Assembly: GCA_905373085.1 (NCBI GenBank)
Contig: CAJPRR010000097.1
Span: 1-8,635 of the forward strand
Direction of reading: 5' to 3'
DNA length: 8,635 nt
Source of the DNA: an uncultured Selenomonas sp.
GTDB taxonomy: Bacteria > Bacillota > Negativicutes > Selenomonadales > Selenomonadaceae
Position numbers and translations under genes: made by a program. Shown here one piece after another: positions 1 to 5,728 of the stretch; the first letter of the stretch is position 1; the number at the start of each line of letters is the position of its first letter. The notes below the pieces were generated by a model. It searched no databases, was not told the DNA's origin, and saw nothing but the letters and a program-made list of their open reading frames with translations.

Positions 1-45
1 GAGATCGGTGCGGCGAATGGCGACTTTACGTTCAGGACGCTTTAA
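1..45 (+). CDS. 3' end of an upstream gene (partial)
   Basis: Frame 1 is open from the first base and reads EIGAANGDFTFRTL before a TAA at 43-45. Nine of its 14 codons end in G or C, as in the genes downstream. A terminator hairpin starts about 38 bases after the stop, which fits a real gene end. Frame 3 is also open here and runs on to 308, but it passes through the terminator and into AT-rich sequence with no coding character, so I prefer frame 1. Fourteen residues are too few to name a family, and I do not recognise the product. Confidence 0.5.
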   Translation, partial: EIGAANGDFTFRTL

Positions 46-82
46 GGCAGCAGCAGGCGGCGATATATGGTTTTTTGAGGGA

Positions 83-114
83 AAAAGACGAGAGGCATGC
101 GCTTCTCGTCTTTT
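83..114 (+). terminator. Rho-independent terminator of the upstream gene
   Basis: AAAAGACGAGA at 83-93 pairs perfectly with TCTCGTCTTTT at 104-114. The stem can extend through G94-T103, G95-C102 and C96-G101 to a four-base ATGC loop. The closing T run is short (four), followed by GC. The A run at the left base would act as a U tail for transcription from the other side, so it could work in both directions. It separates the upstream gene from the HD-GYP unit. Confidence 0.85.
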
Positions 115-300
115 GCTATGGGCAAATCATCCTAGATGAGAAAAAGATGAAATTTAATAAAATTATGGTGTTTAGTCCTATAGTGTGCTATAATGGGAAA
201 AACGAACTAAAGAAGCTTTTTGAAGCGCAGCCTTTCAGGACAATCTTTTTCGTGAGACGATGTTTGTTCGTTGAATCTTGTAGCATTCGAGGTGGAATTA
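115..300. other. AT-rich intergenic region upstream of the HD-GYP pair
   Basis: No convincing gene lies here. The sequence is much more AT-rich than its surroundings, and the only + strand open frame crossing it also spans the upstream terminator. It contains the TATAAT element listed separately at 189-194. Beyond that I see only weak short hairpins, such as GCTT/AAGC around 215-227. It is best read as a promoter and leader region, although a small RNA starting near 200 cannot be excluded. Confidence 0.55.
186..194 (+). promoter_or_regulatory. Extended -10 promoter, distal
   Basis: TGCTATAAT carries a perfect TATAAT at 189-194 preceded by the TGn extension. At 16-18 bases upstream there is no good -35 hexamer (TGGTGT at 17), which is common for extended -10 promoters. 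Transcription would start near 200-202 and run toward the HD-GYP genes. It may be a second upstream promoter for them or may drive a short RNA. Confidence 0.5.
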
Positions 301-309
301 TGATATAAT
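301..309 (+). promoter_or_regulatory. Extended -10 promoter, proximal to the HD-GYP operon
   Basis: TGATATAAT has a perfect TATAAT at 304-309 with a TGn extension. A -35 at normal spacing is weak (TAGCAT at 281-286). The predicted transcription start is near 316, giving a leader of about 180 bases before the first HD-GYP gene. This is the most likely promoter of the HD-GYP pair. Confidence 0.6.
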
Positions 310-496
310 CAAATGCGACGATTATAGGATTTTTAGGGAGAGCTGATAAGATGAAATCGTCTGGATGTGTGAAGACAGGTGGCTGAATTTATCGGCACTT
401 CCTTGGGCAGAGGGAGAAAAAGGCAGTCGGATGTTGTCTGACGGCGCTGCGCGTCTCCAGAGTGCATTCGGCTGCTTCGCCATGGAAGGGTGCAGG
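310..496 (+). other. Long transcribed leader of the HD-GYP operon
   Basis: About 180 bases lie between the predicted transcription start near 316 and the chosen start codon at 497. The leader contains the short open frame at 351-386 and a modest hairpin, GTCGGA (426-431) with TCTGAC (437-442), which includes one G-T pair. I looked for a c-di-GMP riboswitch (GEMM-I or GEMM-II) because of the downstream genes and did not recognise its conserved core. Whether the leader has a regulatory role is unknown. Confidence 0.4.
351..386 (+). CDS. Possible 11-residue leader peptide
   Basis: An ATG at 351 follows AGGGAGA (335-341) at a spacing of 9 and encodes MKSSGCVKTGG before a TGA at 384. It lies about 35 bases after the predicted transcription start, where a first open frame on the messenger would be expected. 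It is in a different frame from the HD-GYP gene that starts 110 bases later. It could be a translated upstream frame that tunes expression, or just chance. It has no codon run that would suggest amino acid attenuation. Confidence 0.3.
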   Translation: MKSSGCVKTGG

Positions 497-1651
497 ATGA
501 TGTTGAAAAAGTGTTCGATCGGTCGCCTGAAGGAAGGCATGGTTCTTGGACAGGATGTACACAGAAGCGATATGACGGTTCTCTTGGGCGAAGGAACGAC
601 ACTCACGTCCAAGATGATCGATGCTCTTGCCGATCACGATATCTTTTCGGTGCAGATTCAGGTGGAGGATGAGGAGGAAGCGGCTCCGGCAAAGGCGGCA
701 TCCGCGCTGGAAGAGCCGCCTGCCGATGCGGTGCAGGAGAAGCCTGCGAAGGTTGCGCCGAAGAAGGAGAAGCTTCAGGACGACTCTTATGTGCTGCGGT
801 ACATCGAGGTTTTTGCCTCGTTGAAGAAGTTCTATGCCGATACGAGGGAGAATTTGCGCATCGACGTGGGAGCGGCGCAGTCGCTTGCGCGGGAGTTTCT
901 GCCCCTGTGCGAAAGCGCGAAGGCGATTGTGCAGATTTATAATGTGGAAGCGGAGGAGGATCATCAGCTTCACCACAGCATGCACGTCGCCATCCTTGCG
1001 GGTCTTATGGGGCAGTTTCTCAAGTTGAATGCATCGGAGAGAGTGCGCCTCATCATGGCGGGCTTTCTCTTGGAAATCGGCACGACGCGCATTGCAGAAG
1101 AGTTCCTTGAGATCCAAGGCTACTACAGCGATGCGGAGCGAAGGCTCATGCAGAAGCATGCGCGACTGGGGAAAGAGCTTCTTGCTCGCTCTGCGCTCGG
1201 TGCGGACGAGCAGATCGTCGGCGCCGTGCTGCAGCACCATGAGAGAAACGATGGCTCAGGCTATCCGGCAGGCCTGAAAAAGGAGCAGATCTGCGGCTTT
1301 GCGCGTATCCTTGCCATCGCGGACATATACGACGCGATGGCTTCCAATCGCGCCTACAAGAGGAAGCGTTCGCCCTTTGATGTATTCAAGATTCTTGCCG
1401 ATGACGTTCTGCGCGGCCGTTTGGATACGGAGTACGGCGTCTCGTTCGTCCGTCATATCTGCCAAGCCTTGAACGGCTGCTGGGTCAGGCTCAGCGACGG
1501 ACGTGTGGGAAAAATCGTCTATATCGACGAATCGCGTCTCGATGCGTTGCCTGTCGTGCAGACCATGGAAGGGGATTTCCTTGATCTCAACACGAAGGGC
1601 AACATCAAGATCGTGTCCTTGATGACGAATGATGAAGTGCAGGAGGCATGA
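497..1651 (+). CDS. HD-GYP domain protein 1, degenerate HD dyad
   Basis: HD-GYP proteins normally hydrolyse cyclic di-GMP in the cytoplasm. This 384-residue protein has an N-terminal module of about 55 residues with the GRLKEGMVLG motif common in Firmicute HD-GYP proteins, a charged Ala/Pro/Lys/Glu linker (57-95), a helical lead-in, the HD-GYP domain (about 155-325) and a C-terminal beta module (327-375). Seen in the domain are H160, H221 (KHARLG), HHERNDGSGYP at 247-257 and D276 in ADIYDAM. The usual LLHDIGK reads FLLEIGT at 190-196, so the H and D that give the family its name are L192 and E193. The start at 497 follows GGAAGGG (484-490) and leaves MLKK at the N-terminus, matching the paralog downstream. 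ATG 500 is equally possible. An in-frame ATG at 365 lacks a ribosome site. It is probably cotranscribed with the next gene, 101 bases on. The family is clear; the activity is uncertain. Confidence 0.9.
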   Translation: MMLKKCSIGRLKEGMVLGQDVHRSDMTVLLGEGTTLTSKMIDALADHDIFSVQIQVEDEEEAAPAKAASALEEPPADAVQEKPAKVAPKKEKLQDDSYVLRYIEVFASLKKFYADTRENLRIDVGAAQSLAREFLPLCESAKAIVQIYNVEAEEDHQLHHSMHVAILAGLMGQFLKLNASERVRLIMAGFLLEIGTTRIAEEFLEIQGYYSDAERRLMQKHARLGKELLARSALGADEQIVGAVLQHHERNDGSGYPAGLKKEQICGFARILAIADIYDAMASNRAYKRKRSPFDVFKILADDVLRGRLDTEYGVSFVRHICQALNGCWVRLSDGRVGKIVYIDESRLDALPVVQTMEGDFLDLNTKGNIKIVSLMTNDEVQEA

Positions 1652-1752
1652 TATTTTTGTCGTTGCTTTGAAGATTTGCCGGGGGGTTGCTGCATGGAAA
1701 TGAAAATAAATTCTCCTGCAATTTGCAACGAGTCGCAAGGGAGTGCAAGTGG

Positions 1753-3156
1753 ATGTTGAAGAAGTATCCCGTTGACAAGTTGAAAGAAGGCATGGTTCTC
1801 GGCCGGACAGTGTATGCTGAGGACATGTCCATCCTCTTGGGTGAGGGAACGGTGCTTGATGAGCAGCGGATCGAATATCTCGATCAGAGGGGAATCGTGT
1901 TCGTACGCATCTTGCTGCCCGATGCAGACGAGGCGGACAAAGCTGCCGAGCCGCCCGCTGCTGCCAAGCCGCCGCAGGCGAAGAAAGAGCCGGAAGCCGC
2001 CTCGAAGGTGTCGAGCGAGCAGGCGCAGGCGGCGATGGCTGTGCTGGCAGCTGCAGAAGAGGCAAAGAAGAAGGCGCTGGCGGAGGTCGAGGCGCGTGCG
2101 GCTCAGAGAGCGGCAAAGGCAAAGAAAGAAGCGCAGTCTGAAGTCCCCGAAGAGGTGCATCGTGAGGAGATGCCTCTTGCGCCTGAGGAGGAAGATCATC
2201 GGCCGACCTCCAAGTCCGGCGTCGTGCTGCGCAAGACTTCGGTGCTTGAAGCGGCGTACCTTGAGAAGTATGAAGCGTGCTTCGAGGAGCTGCAGAACTT
2301 TTTCAGTTCGGTACGTGCCAACGGCCGCATTGATGTAGCGGAGGCAGATACGATTTCGCGCAACTTCGCGCCGCTTTCATCGAGTGCGAAGGCTGTCACG
2401 CACATTTACAACATGGAAACCATTGGCTCGTACCAGCTGCATCATACGATGCGTGTCGCTGTTCTCGCCGGTCTCATGGCGCAGTGGCTCAAGATGCCGG
2501 CGCAGGAAAGGCAGCGCCTAATCTTGGCGGCGTTCCTCATGGATATCGGCTACACTTCGTTCGCGCCGAACTTCCTCAAGAAGATCGCGCTCTATACGCC
2601 GGAGGAGCGCCGCCTCATGGAGAAGCATGCGCGTCTGGGGTACGAGATCGTCTCGCATTCCGCTCTTCAACTTGACAAGCAGGTCGTGGAGGCCGTGCTG
2701 CAGCATCATGAGCGAAACGACGGATCGGGCTATCCGCAGAAGATGAAGAAGGACGGAATCTGCAAGTTCGCGCGCATTCTCGCCATTCTGGACACCTACG
2801 ATGCGATGGCGTCGCGTCGCTACTACGCGAAACGGCGCTCGCCTTTCGAGGTCTTTTCCGTTCTTTCGGACGAGTGCATTGCGGGACGTCTGGATGCGGA
2901 GTACGGCATCGTTTTCATCCGCAACTTTTCCAGCACGCTCAACGGCAACTGGGTCAAGCTTTCCAACGGCGAGGTGGCGAAGATCGTCTACATCGACGGC
3001 TCGCGCATGAACGCGCTGCCCGTCGTACAGACGCTCGACGGAAAGTTTCTCGACCTCAATACGATGCTGAGCATCAGGGTCGAATATCTTCTGTCCAGTT
3101 CCGAGGTGGAAAAGAACGAGGAAGCTGCAAAGGAAGCAGCGGCGAACGCTACATGA
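1753..3156 (+). CDS. HD-GYP domain protein 2, paralog with long Ala/Lys/Glu linker
   Basis: This 467-residue paralog of the preceding gene matches it without gaps across the HD-GYP and C-terminal modules, at a little under 60% identity by hand count. The order is an N-terminal DKLKEGMVLG module (1-55), a linker of about 95 residues (57-150) that is very rich in Ala, Lys and Glu and probably a long helix, a helical lead-in (160-225), HD-GYP (about 226-397) and a beta module (398-447). H231, H292, HHERNDGSGYP (318-328) and D347 are present. The HD dyad reads M263-D264 inside FLMDIGY, so D is kept but H is lost, as is the usual Lys after IG. The start at 1753 follows AAGGGAG (1737-1743) at a spacing of 9. 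Upstream in-frame starts such as TTG 1687 lack a ribosome site. No terminator separates it from the first gene, and a strong one follows. It is likely a c-di-GMP-related sensor or an altered phosphodiesterase. Confidence 0.9.
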   Translation: MLKKYPVDKLKEGMVLGRTVYAEDMSILLGEGTVLDEQRIEYLDQRGIVFVRILLPDADEADKAAEPPAAAKPPQAKKEPEAASKVSSEQAQAAMAVLAAAEEAKKKALAEVEARAAQRAAKAKKEAQSEVPEEVHREEMPLAPEEEDHRPTSKSGVVLRKTSVLEAAYLEKYEACFEELQNFFSSVRANGRIDVAEADTISRNFAPLSSSAKAVTHIYNMETIGSYQLHHTMRVAVLAGLMAQWLKMPAQERQRLILAAFLMDIGYTSFAPNFLKKIALYTPEERRLMEKHARLGYEIVSHSALQLDKQVVEAVLQHHERNDGSGYPQKMKKDGICKFARILAILDTYDAMASRRYYAKRRSPFEVFSVLSDECIAGRLDAEYGIVFIRNFSSTLNGNWVKLSNGEVAKIVYIDGSRMNALPVVQTLDGKFLDLNTMLSIRVEYLLSSSEVEKNEEAAKEAAANAT

Positions 3157-3185
3157 AAATGAGGAAACGGCTCTCTTGAGGAGCG

Positions 3186-3225
3186 CTCCCGAACGGAAGG
3201 AAGGTTCTGTTCGGGAGTTTTTTTT
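3186..3225 (+). terminator. Strong Rho-independent terminator after the HD-GYP pair
   Basis: CTCCCGAAC at 3186-3194 pairs perfectly with GTTCGGGAG at 3209-3217. The stem extends through G3195-T3208, G3196-C3207, A3197-T3206 and A3198-T3205 to a GGAAGG loop. Eight T residues follow directly (3218-3225). This is a textbook terminator, 29 bases after the stop codon of the second HD-GYP gene. Confidence 0.95.
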
Positions 3226-3267
3226 GCAAGATTGTCGTGCCGCAGTTTTGCTTGAGAAAAGGCGTCG

Positions 3268-3296
3268 TTGAAAAACGTTCCCATCTCTGTTATGAT
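3268..3296 (+). promoter_or_regulatory. SigA-type promoter of the DUF4418-ABC operon
   Basis: TTGAAA at 3268-3273 and TATGAT at 3291-3296 are separated by exactly 17 bases, with a TGt extension just before the -10. Transcription should start near 3303, about 34 bases before the TTG start of the first gene. An in-frame ATG at 3268 lies inside this promoter and so is unlikely to be the gene start. Confidence 0.8.
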
Positions 3297-3322
3297 GAAA
3301 GAGTGTATTTCGCGGAGATTGG

Positions 3323-3330
3323 AAAGGAGA
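3323..3330 (+). promoter_or_regulatory. Ribosome binding site that fixes a TTG start
   Basis: AAAGGAGA sits 6-7 bases before the TTG at 3337. No in-frame ATG or GTG has a comparable site, so this element decides the start of the DUF4418-type gene. Confidence 0.8.
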
Positions 3331-3336
3331 GTTTCA

Positions 3337-3753
3337 TTGGAAAAGAAGAAATGGAAGATCAAATTGACCGATGTCCTGCTCTTGCTCGCAAGCGGCGCGT
3401 TTCTCGTCGGCATGCGCACGTTCCTCGCGCCTTGCGCTCAGCAGGCGGACGGCAAGTGGATGGTGTGCCATTGGGCGGGCGAGGCGCTCACGGGTGTTGC
3501 AGCTGTGCTCTTCGTCATCTCTTTGCTGCACGCTTTGATTCCTCGCGCCCAAATCAAGATGGGGCTGGCTCTGGCGATGATTCCTGCAGCGGCGTTGGCT
3601 TTCCTCCTGCCGGGAACAATGATTGATCTCTGCATGATGGAGACGATGCGCTGCCATACGGTGATGCAGCCTGCGGCAAGGGCGATTTCCGTCGTGCTGA
3701 TCTTGCTCGCCTGCCTGGATGTTTACTGCTATCGGAAGGAGGATGGCCGATGA
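3337..3753 (+). CDS. DUF4418-type small membrane protein
   Basis: The 138-residue product has four predicted membrane helices (about 11-31, 52-68, 75-92, 114-131) and a lysine-rich N-terminus (MEKKKWKIK) expected to face the cytoplasm. On this topology C33 (APC), C44-H45 (VCHW), C99 (DLCMM) and C106-H107 (MRCH) all fall in the two extracytoplasmic loops. Length, helix pattern and these Cys/His motifs match what I know of the DUF4418 family, whose function is not established. The start is TTG, set by the ribosome site at 3323-3330. The stop overlaps the permease start (ATGA at 3750-3753), so the two are translationally coupled, and a partner role with the ABC permease and ATPase is inferred. 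The exposed Cys/His set could bind a metal or form disulfides, but that is a guess. The family call is from memory of its pattern and was not tested by search. Confidence 0.8.
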   Translation: MEKKKWKIKLTDVLLLLASGAFLVGMRTFLAPCAQQADGKWMVCHWAGEALTGVAAVLFVISLLHALIPRAQIKMGLALAMIPAAALAFLLPGTMIDLCMMETMRCHTVMQPAARAISVVLILLACLDVYCYRKEDGR

Positions 3754-4940
3754 GCTTCGCACGCTTTCTTGCCGTGCGGAACTGCCGCAGGAATCCTTCG
3801 CGCACCGTCGCACTGGGGCTGGTGGCGGCGCTGCTCGCCTTGGCGCTCTTCGGCGGTTCGCTCGTCGTCTTGAGTTTGCAGAACGGCTTGAATCGCTTTC
3901 AGGAGCGCCTGGGTGCGGACATTCTGGTCCTGCCCAAGGCGGCGCAGGCGGACGGCGGTCTGGAAGGCGTGCTCGTGCAGGGAAAGCCGCTTCAGTTCTA
4001 CATGGACGCCTCGCGCCTTGCAGAAATCGCGTCCTTGCCCGGCGTCGAACGCGCCGCGCCGCAGTTTTTCCTGACATCGGCAAACGCCGGCTGCTGCTCT
4101 GTAGCGGTGCAGCTGATCGGCTTCGATCCGGCGACGGACTTCACGATCCGGCCGTGGCTTCTGGAGAGTTATGCGGGCGACGTCGGCTATGGCGACATCC
4201 TCTGCGGCAGCGGCATCTCCGTGCCCGCAGACAGGCAGCTGAAGTTCTACAATGTGCCGTGCCGCGTCGTCGGCCGCCTGAGTCCGACGGGAACGGGCAT
4301 GGATACGGCGGTCTACGCGAATATGGAGACGATCCGCGCCATGATGAAGAATGCGGCGGAGCTGGATTTTGCATCGTTTCAGGGCGTCGATCCCGAGCAG
4401 GCGATTTCCGCCGTGCTCGTCAAGACCGCGCCCGACTTCAGCCCTGAGGCTGTGGCGCAGGCGATTTCCGCTGCCTATTCCGATCTCGCGGCGCGGCCCG
4501 CGCACGGCATGGTTCGGAGCGTGGAGGCGGGACTGGGCGGCGTCACGGGGACGGTCGGCGTCCTGCTCTTCGTGGTCTGGCTGCTGTGCATCGGGCTTCT
4601 GGCGCTCGCCTTCCGGCTGGTGTTCGCGGAGAGGCGCGGGGAGTTTGCCGTGCTCCTCATCAGCGGCGCAAGGAGAGGCGTGCTCGCGCGAATCGTCCTC
4701 GCTGAAGCCCTCATCGTTTCTTCTCTTGGCGCGGCGGGCGGCGTCCTTGCAGGCGCTTTCGTGCTGCTGCCTTTTGCCGCACTCTTGAAGGACAGCTTTG
4801 CGCGGCCGTACCTTCTGCCCGACGCTTCGGGCATCGCTCTTTTGGCGGCAGGGGCTTTTTGCGCCGCTGTTCTTTCCGCCGCGCTCGCGGCGCTTTGGAC
4901 TGTGCGGCGCATGGATGTGACGCTGCGGGAGGATATGTGA
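3750..4940 (+). CDS. ABC transporter permease, FtsX/MacB type
   Basis: The 396-residue protein has the MacB/FtsX layout: a short basic cytoplasmic N-terminus (RNCRRNPSRT), helix 1 (about 19-42), a large extracytoplasmic domain (about 44-262), then three helices (265-291, 312-346, 360-384). Between helices 2 and 3 lies RRGEFAVLLISGARRGVLAR, the typical FtsX-domain segment that contacts the ATPase. GGAAGGAGG at 3734-3742 precedes the ATG at 3750. The gene overlaps DUF4418 by four bases and the ATPase by one (TGATG at 4938-4942). The extracytoplasmic domain contains a C115-C116 pair. Proteins of this type do not usually pump by alternating access. They transmit ATPase motion to an external domain to release or move lipoproteins, peptides or other substrates. 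The substrate is unknown. No periplasmic adaptor (MacA-like) gene lies next to it, and only one permease is present, so a homodimer is likely. Confidence 0.88.
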   Translation: MSFARFLAVRNCRRNPSRTVALGLVAALLALALFGGSLVVLSLQNGLNRFQERLGADILVLPKAAQADGGLEGVLVQGKPLQFYMDASRLAEIASLPGVERAAPQFFLTSANAGCCSVAVQLIGFDPATDFTIRPWLLESYAGDVGYGDILCGSGISVPADRQLKFYNVPCRVVGRLSPTGTGMDTAVYANMETIRAMMKNAAELDFASFQGVDPEQAISAVLVKTAPDFSPEAVAQAISAAYSDLAARPAHGMVRSVEAGLGGVTGTVGVLLFVVWLLCIGLLALAFRLVFAERRGEFAVLLISGARRGVLARIVLAEALIVSSLGAAGGVLAGAFVLLPFAALLKDSFARPYLLPDASGIALLAAGAFCAAVLSAALAALWTVRRMDVTLREDM

Positions 4941-5617
4941 TGGAACTTCGTGCAGAAAAAATCAGCCGGGATTTCCTGCGGCCGAGTGCGCCGCAGGGCT
5001 TCTTCATGGCGGTCGAAGAAACGGACTTTTCGCTGCGTGCGGGCGCCTTGATCGCCATCACGGGACGTTCGGGCAGTGGCAAGAGCACGCTTTTGAAAAT
5101 GCTGGCAGGCCTCATGGAGCCGGGCACGGGACGCGTTCTCCTGGATGATACGGACATCTACCGACTGGAAGAGGCGGAGCTTGCCCGGCTGCGCAATCGG
5201 CAGATCGGCCTCGCGCCGCAGACGCTCATGGCGCTCTCCAGCTTGACGGTGCAGGAGAACGTGCTGCTGCCGTGCTCGCTTTACGGCGAGGCGCGAGAGG
5301 CGAAGCCGCGTGCCGAGCAGCTTATGGAGCGGCTCGGCATCGCGCATCTCAGGTGCGCCGATCCGACGGAGCTTTCAGGCGGCGAGCTGCGCCGCCTGAC
5401 GCTGGCTCGCGCCTTGGTGCGCGACAGTGCCGTCCTGCTGATCGACGAGCCGACGGGCGATCTCGACGACGAGAATACGCGCCTCGTCCTCACGCTGCTG
5501 CGCGAGGAGGCGGCGCACGGCAAGGCTGTCCTTCTCGTGACGCACGAACGTGAGGCGGCGGACTATGCTGACAGCCTCTATCGCATGGAGGCGGGCAGGC
5601 TGGAATTGTTATCCTAA
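4940..5617 (+). CDS. ABC transporter ATP-binding protein, LolD/MacB type
   Basis: The 225-residue cytoplasmic ATPase is the usual length for LolD-like subunits and should power the permease encoded just upstream. Motifs seen are Walker A GRSGSGKST (42-50), Q-loop Q94, signature LSGGE (145-149), Walker B VLLIDE (165-170) with catalytic E170, D-loop GDLD (173-176) and switch H202 in VTHE. The signature ends in Glu rather than the commoner Gln, a tolerated variant in ABC proteins. The start at 4940 overlaps the permease stop by one base and follows GGGAGG (4927-4932) at a spacing of 7. An in-frame start at 4859 lies deep inside the permease gene and has no ribosome site. No terminator is visible after the stop; the ecf promoter begins within ten bases. 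The family is certain, the transported substrate is not. Confidence 0.9.
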   Translation: MELRAEKISRDFLRPSAPQGFFMAVEETDFSLRAGALIAITGRSGSGKSTLLKMLAGLMEPGTGRVLLDDTDIYRLEEAELARLRNRQIGLAPQTLMALSSLTVQENVLLPCSLYGEAREAKPRAEQLMERLGIAHLRCADPTELSGGELRRLTLARALVRDSAVLLIDEPTGDLDDENTRLVLTLLREEAAHGKAVLLVTHEREAADYADSLYRMEAGRLELLS

Positions 5618-5625
5618 AATTTTAT

Positions 5626-5654
5626 TTGTGTTGACGATTGAAATCGGGTATAAT
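5626..5654 (+). promoter_or_regulatory. Promoter of the ecfA1-ecfA2-ecfT-truA operon
   Basis: A perfect TATAAT at 5649-5654 has TTGTGT at 5626-5631 exactly 17 bases upstream. A better -35 match, TTGACG (5631-5636), is only 12 bases away and is too close to pair with it. The start of transcription should be near 5661, giving a leader of about 68 bases in which I see no riboswitch. Confidence 0.6.
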
Positions 5655-5713
5655 GGGGGTGTTTTGTTGATAGAGGGGAGAAGGGCGCGGCAGTTTTTCG
5701 TCCGTGCATGACA

Positions 5714-5720
5714 GGGGAGG
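5714..5720 (+). promoter_or_regulatory. Ribosome binding site that fixes the GTG start of ecfA1
   Basis: GGGGAGG lies 8 bases before GTG 5729. It falls downstream of the alternative in-frame ATG at 5708, which has no site of its own, so GTG 5729 is the better start. Confidence 0.75.
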
Positions 5721-5728
5721 CAAGAAGC

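Noticed and set aside
75..308. Open frame of 77 codons on the + strand before the HD-GYP genes
   Set aside because: It spans the 83-114 terminator and both AT-rich promoter elements, has no ribosome site, and has no coding-like codon use in its second half.
365..496. N-terminal extension of the first HD-GYP gene from ATG 365
   Set aside because: There is no ribosome site before 365, while GGAAGGG precedes ATG 497, and the paralog also begins at MLKK after its own ribosome site.
310..496. c-di-GMP riboswitch in the HD-GYP leader
   Set aside because: It was expected from context, but I could not find the conserved core of either known class. A covariance search with the Rfam GEMM-I and GEMM-II models would settle it.
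1256..2199. Long minus-strand open frames opposite the HD-GYP genes
   Set aside because: They are Arg/Leu/Pro/Ser-rich shadows of a GC-rich coding strand and overlap clearly conserved domains. The same applies to 389-1240 minus.
4475..5347. Long minus-strand open frame opposite the permease and ATPase genes
   Set aside because: Low-complexity Arg/Ala/Ser composition, with motif-bearing genes fully on the other strand. The frames at 3334-4083 and 3729-4505 minus are rejected for the same reason.
5631..5654. TTGACG with TATAAT as a promoter
   Set aside because: The spacer is only 12 bases, too short for a SigA promoter. TTGTGT at 17 bases is the workable pairing.
5618..5728. Terminator or riboswitch between the ABC ATPase and ecfA1
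   Set aside because: No stem with a T run and no recognisable aptamer was seen; only the promoter and the ribosome site are supported.
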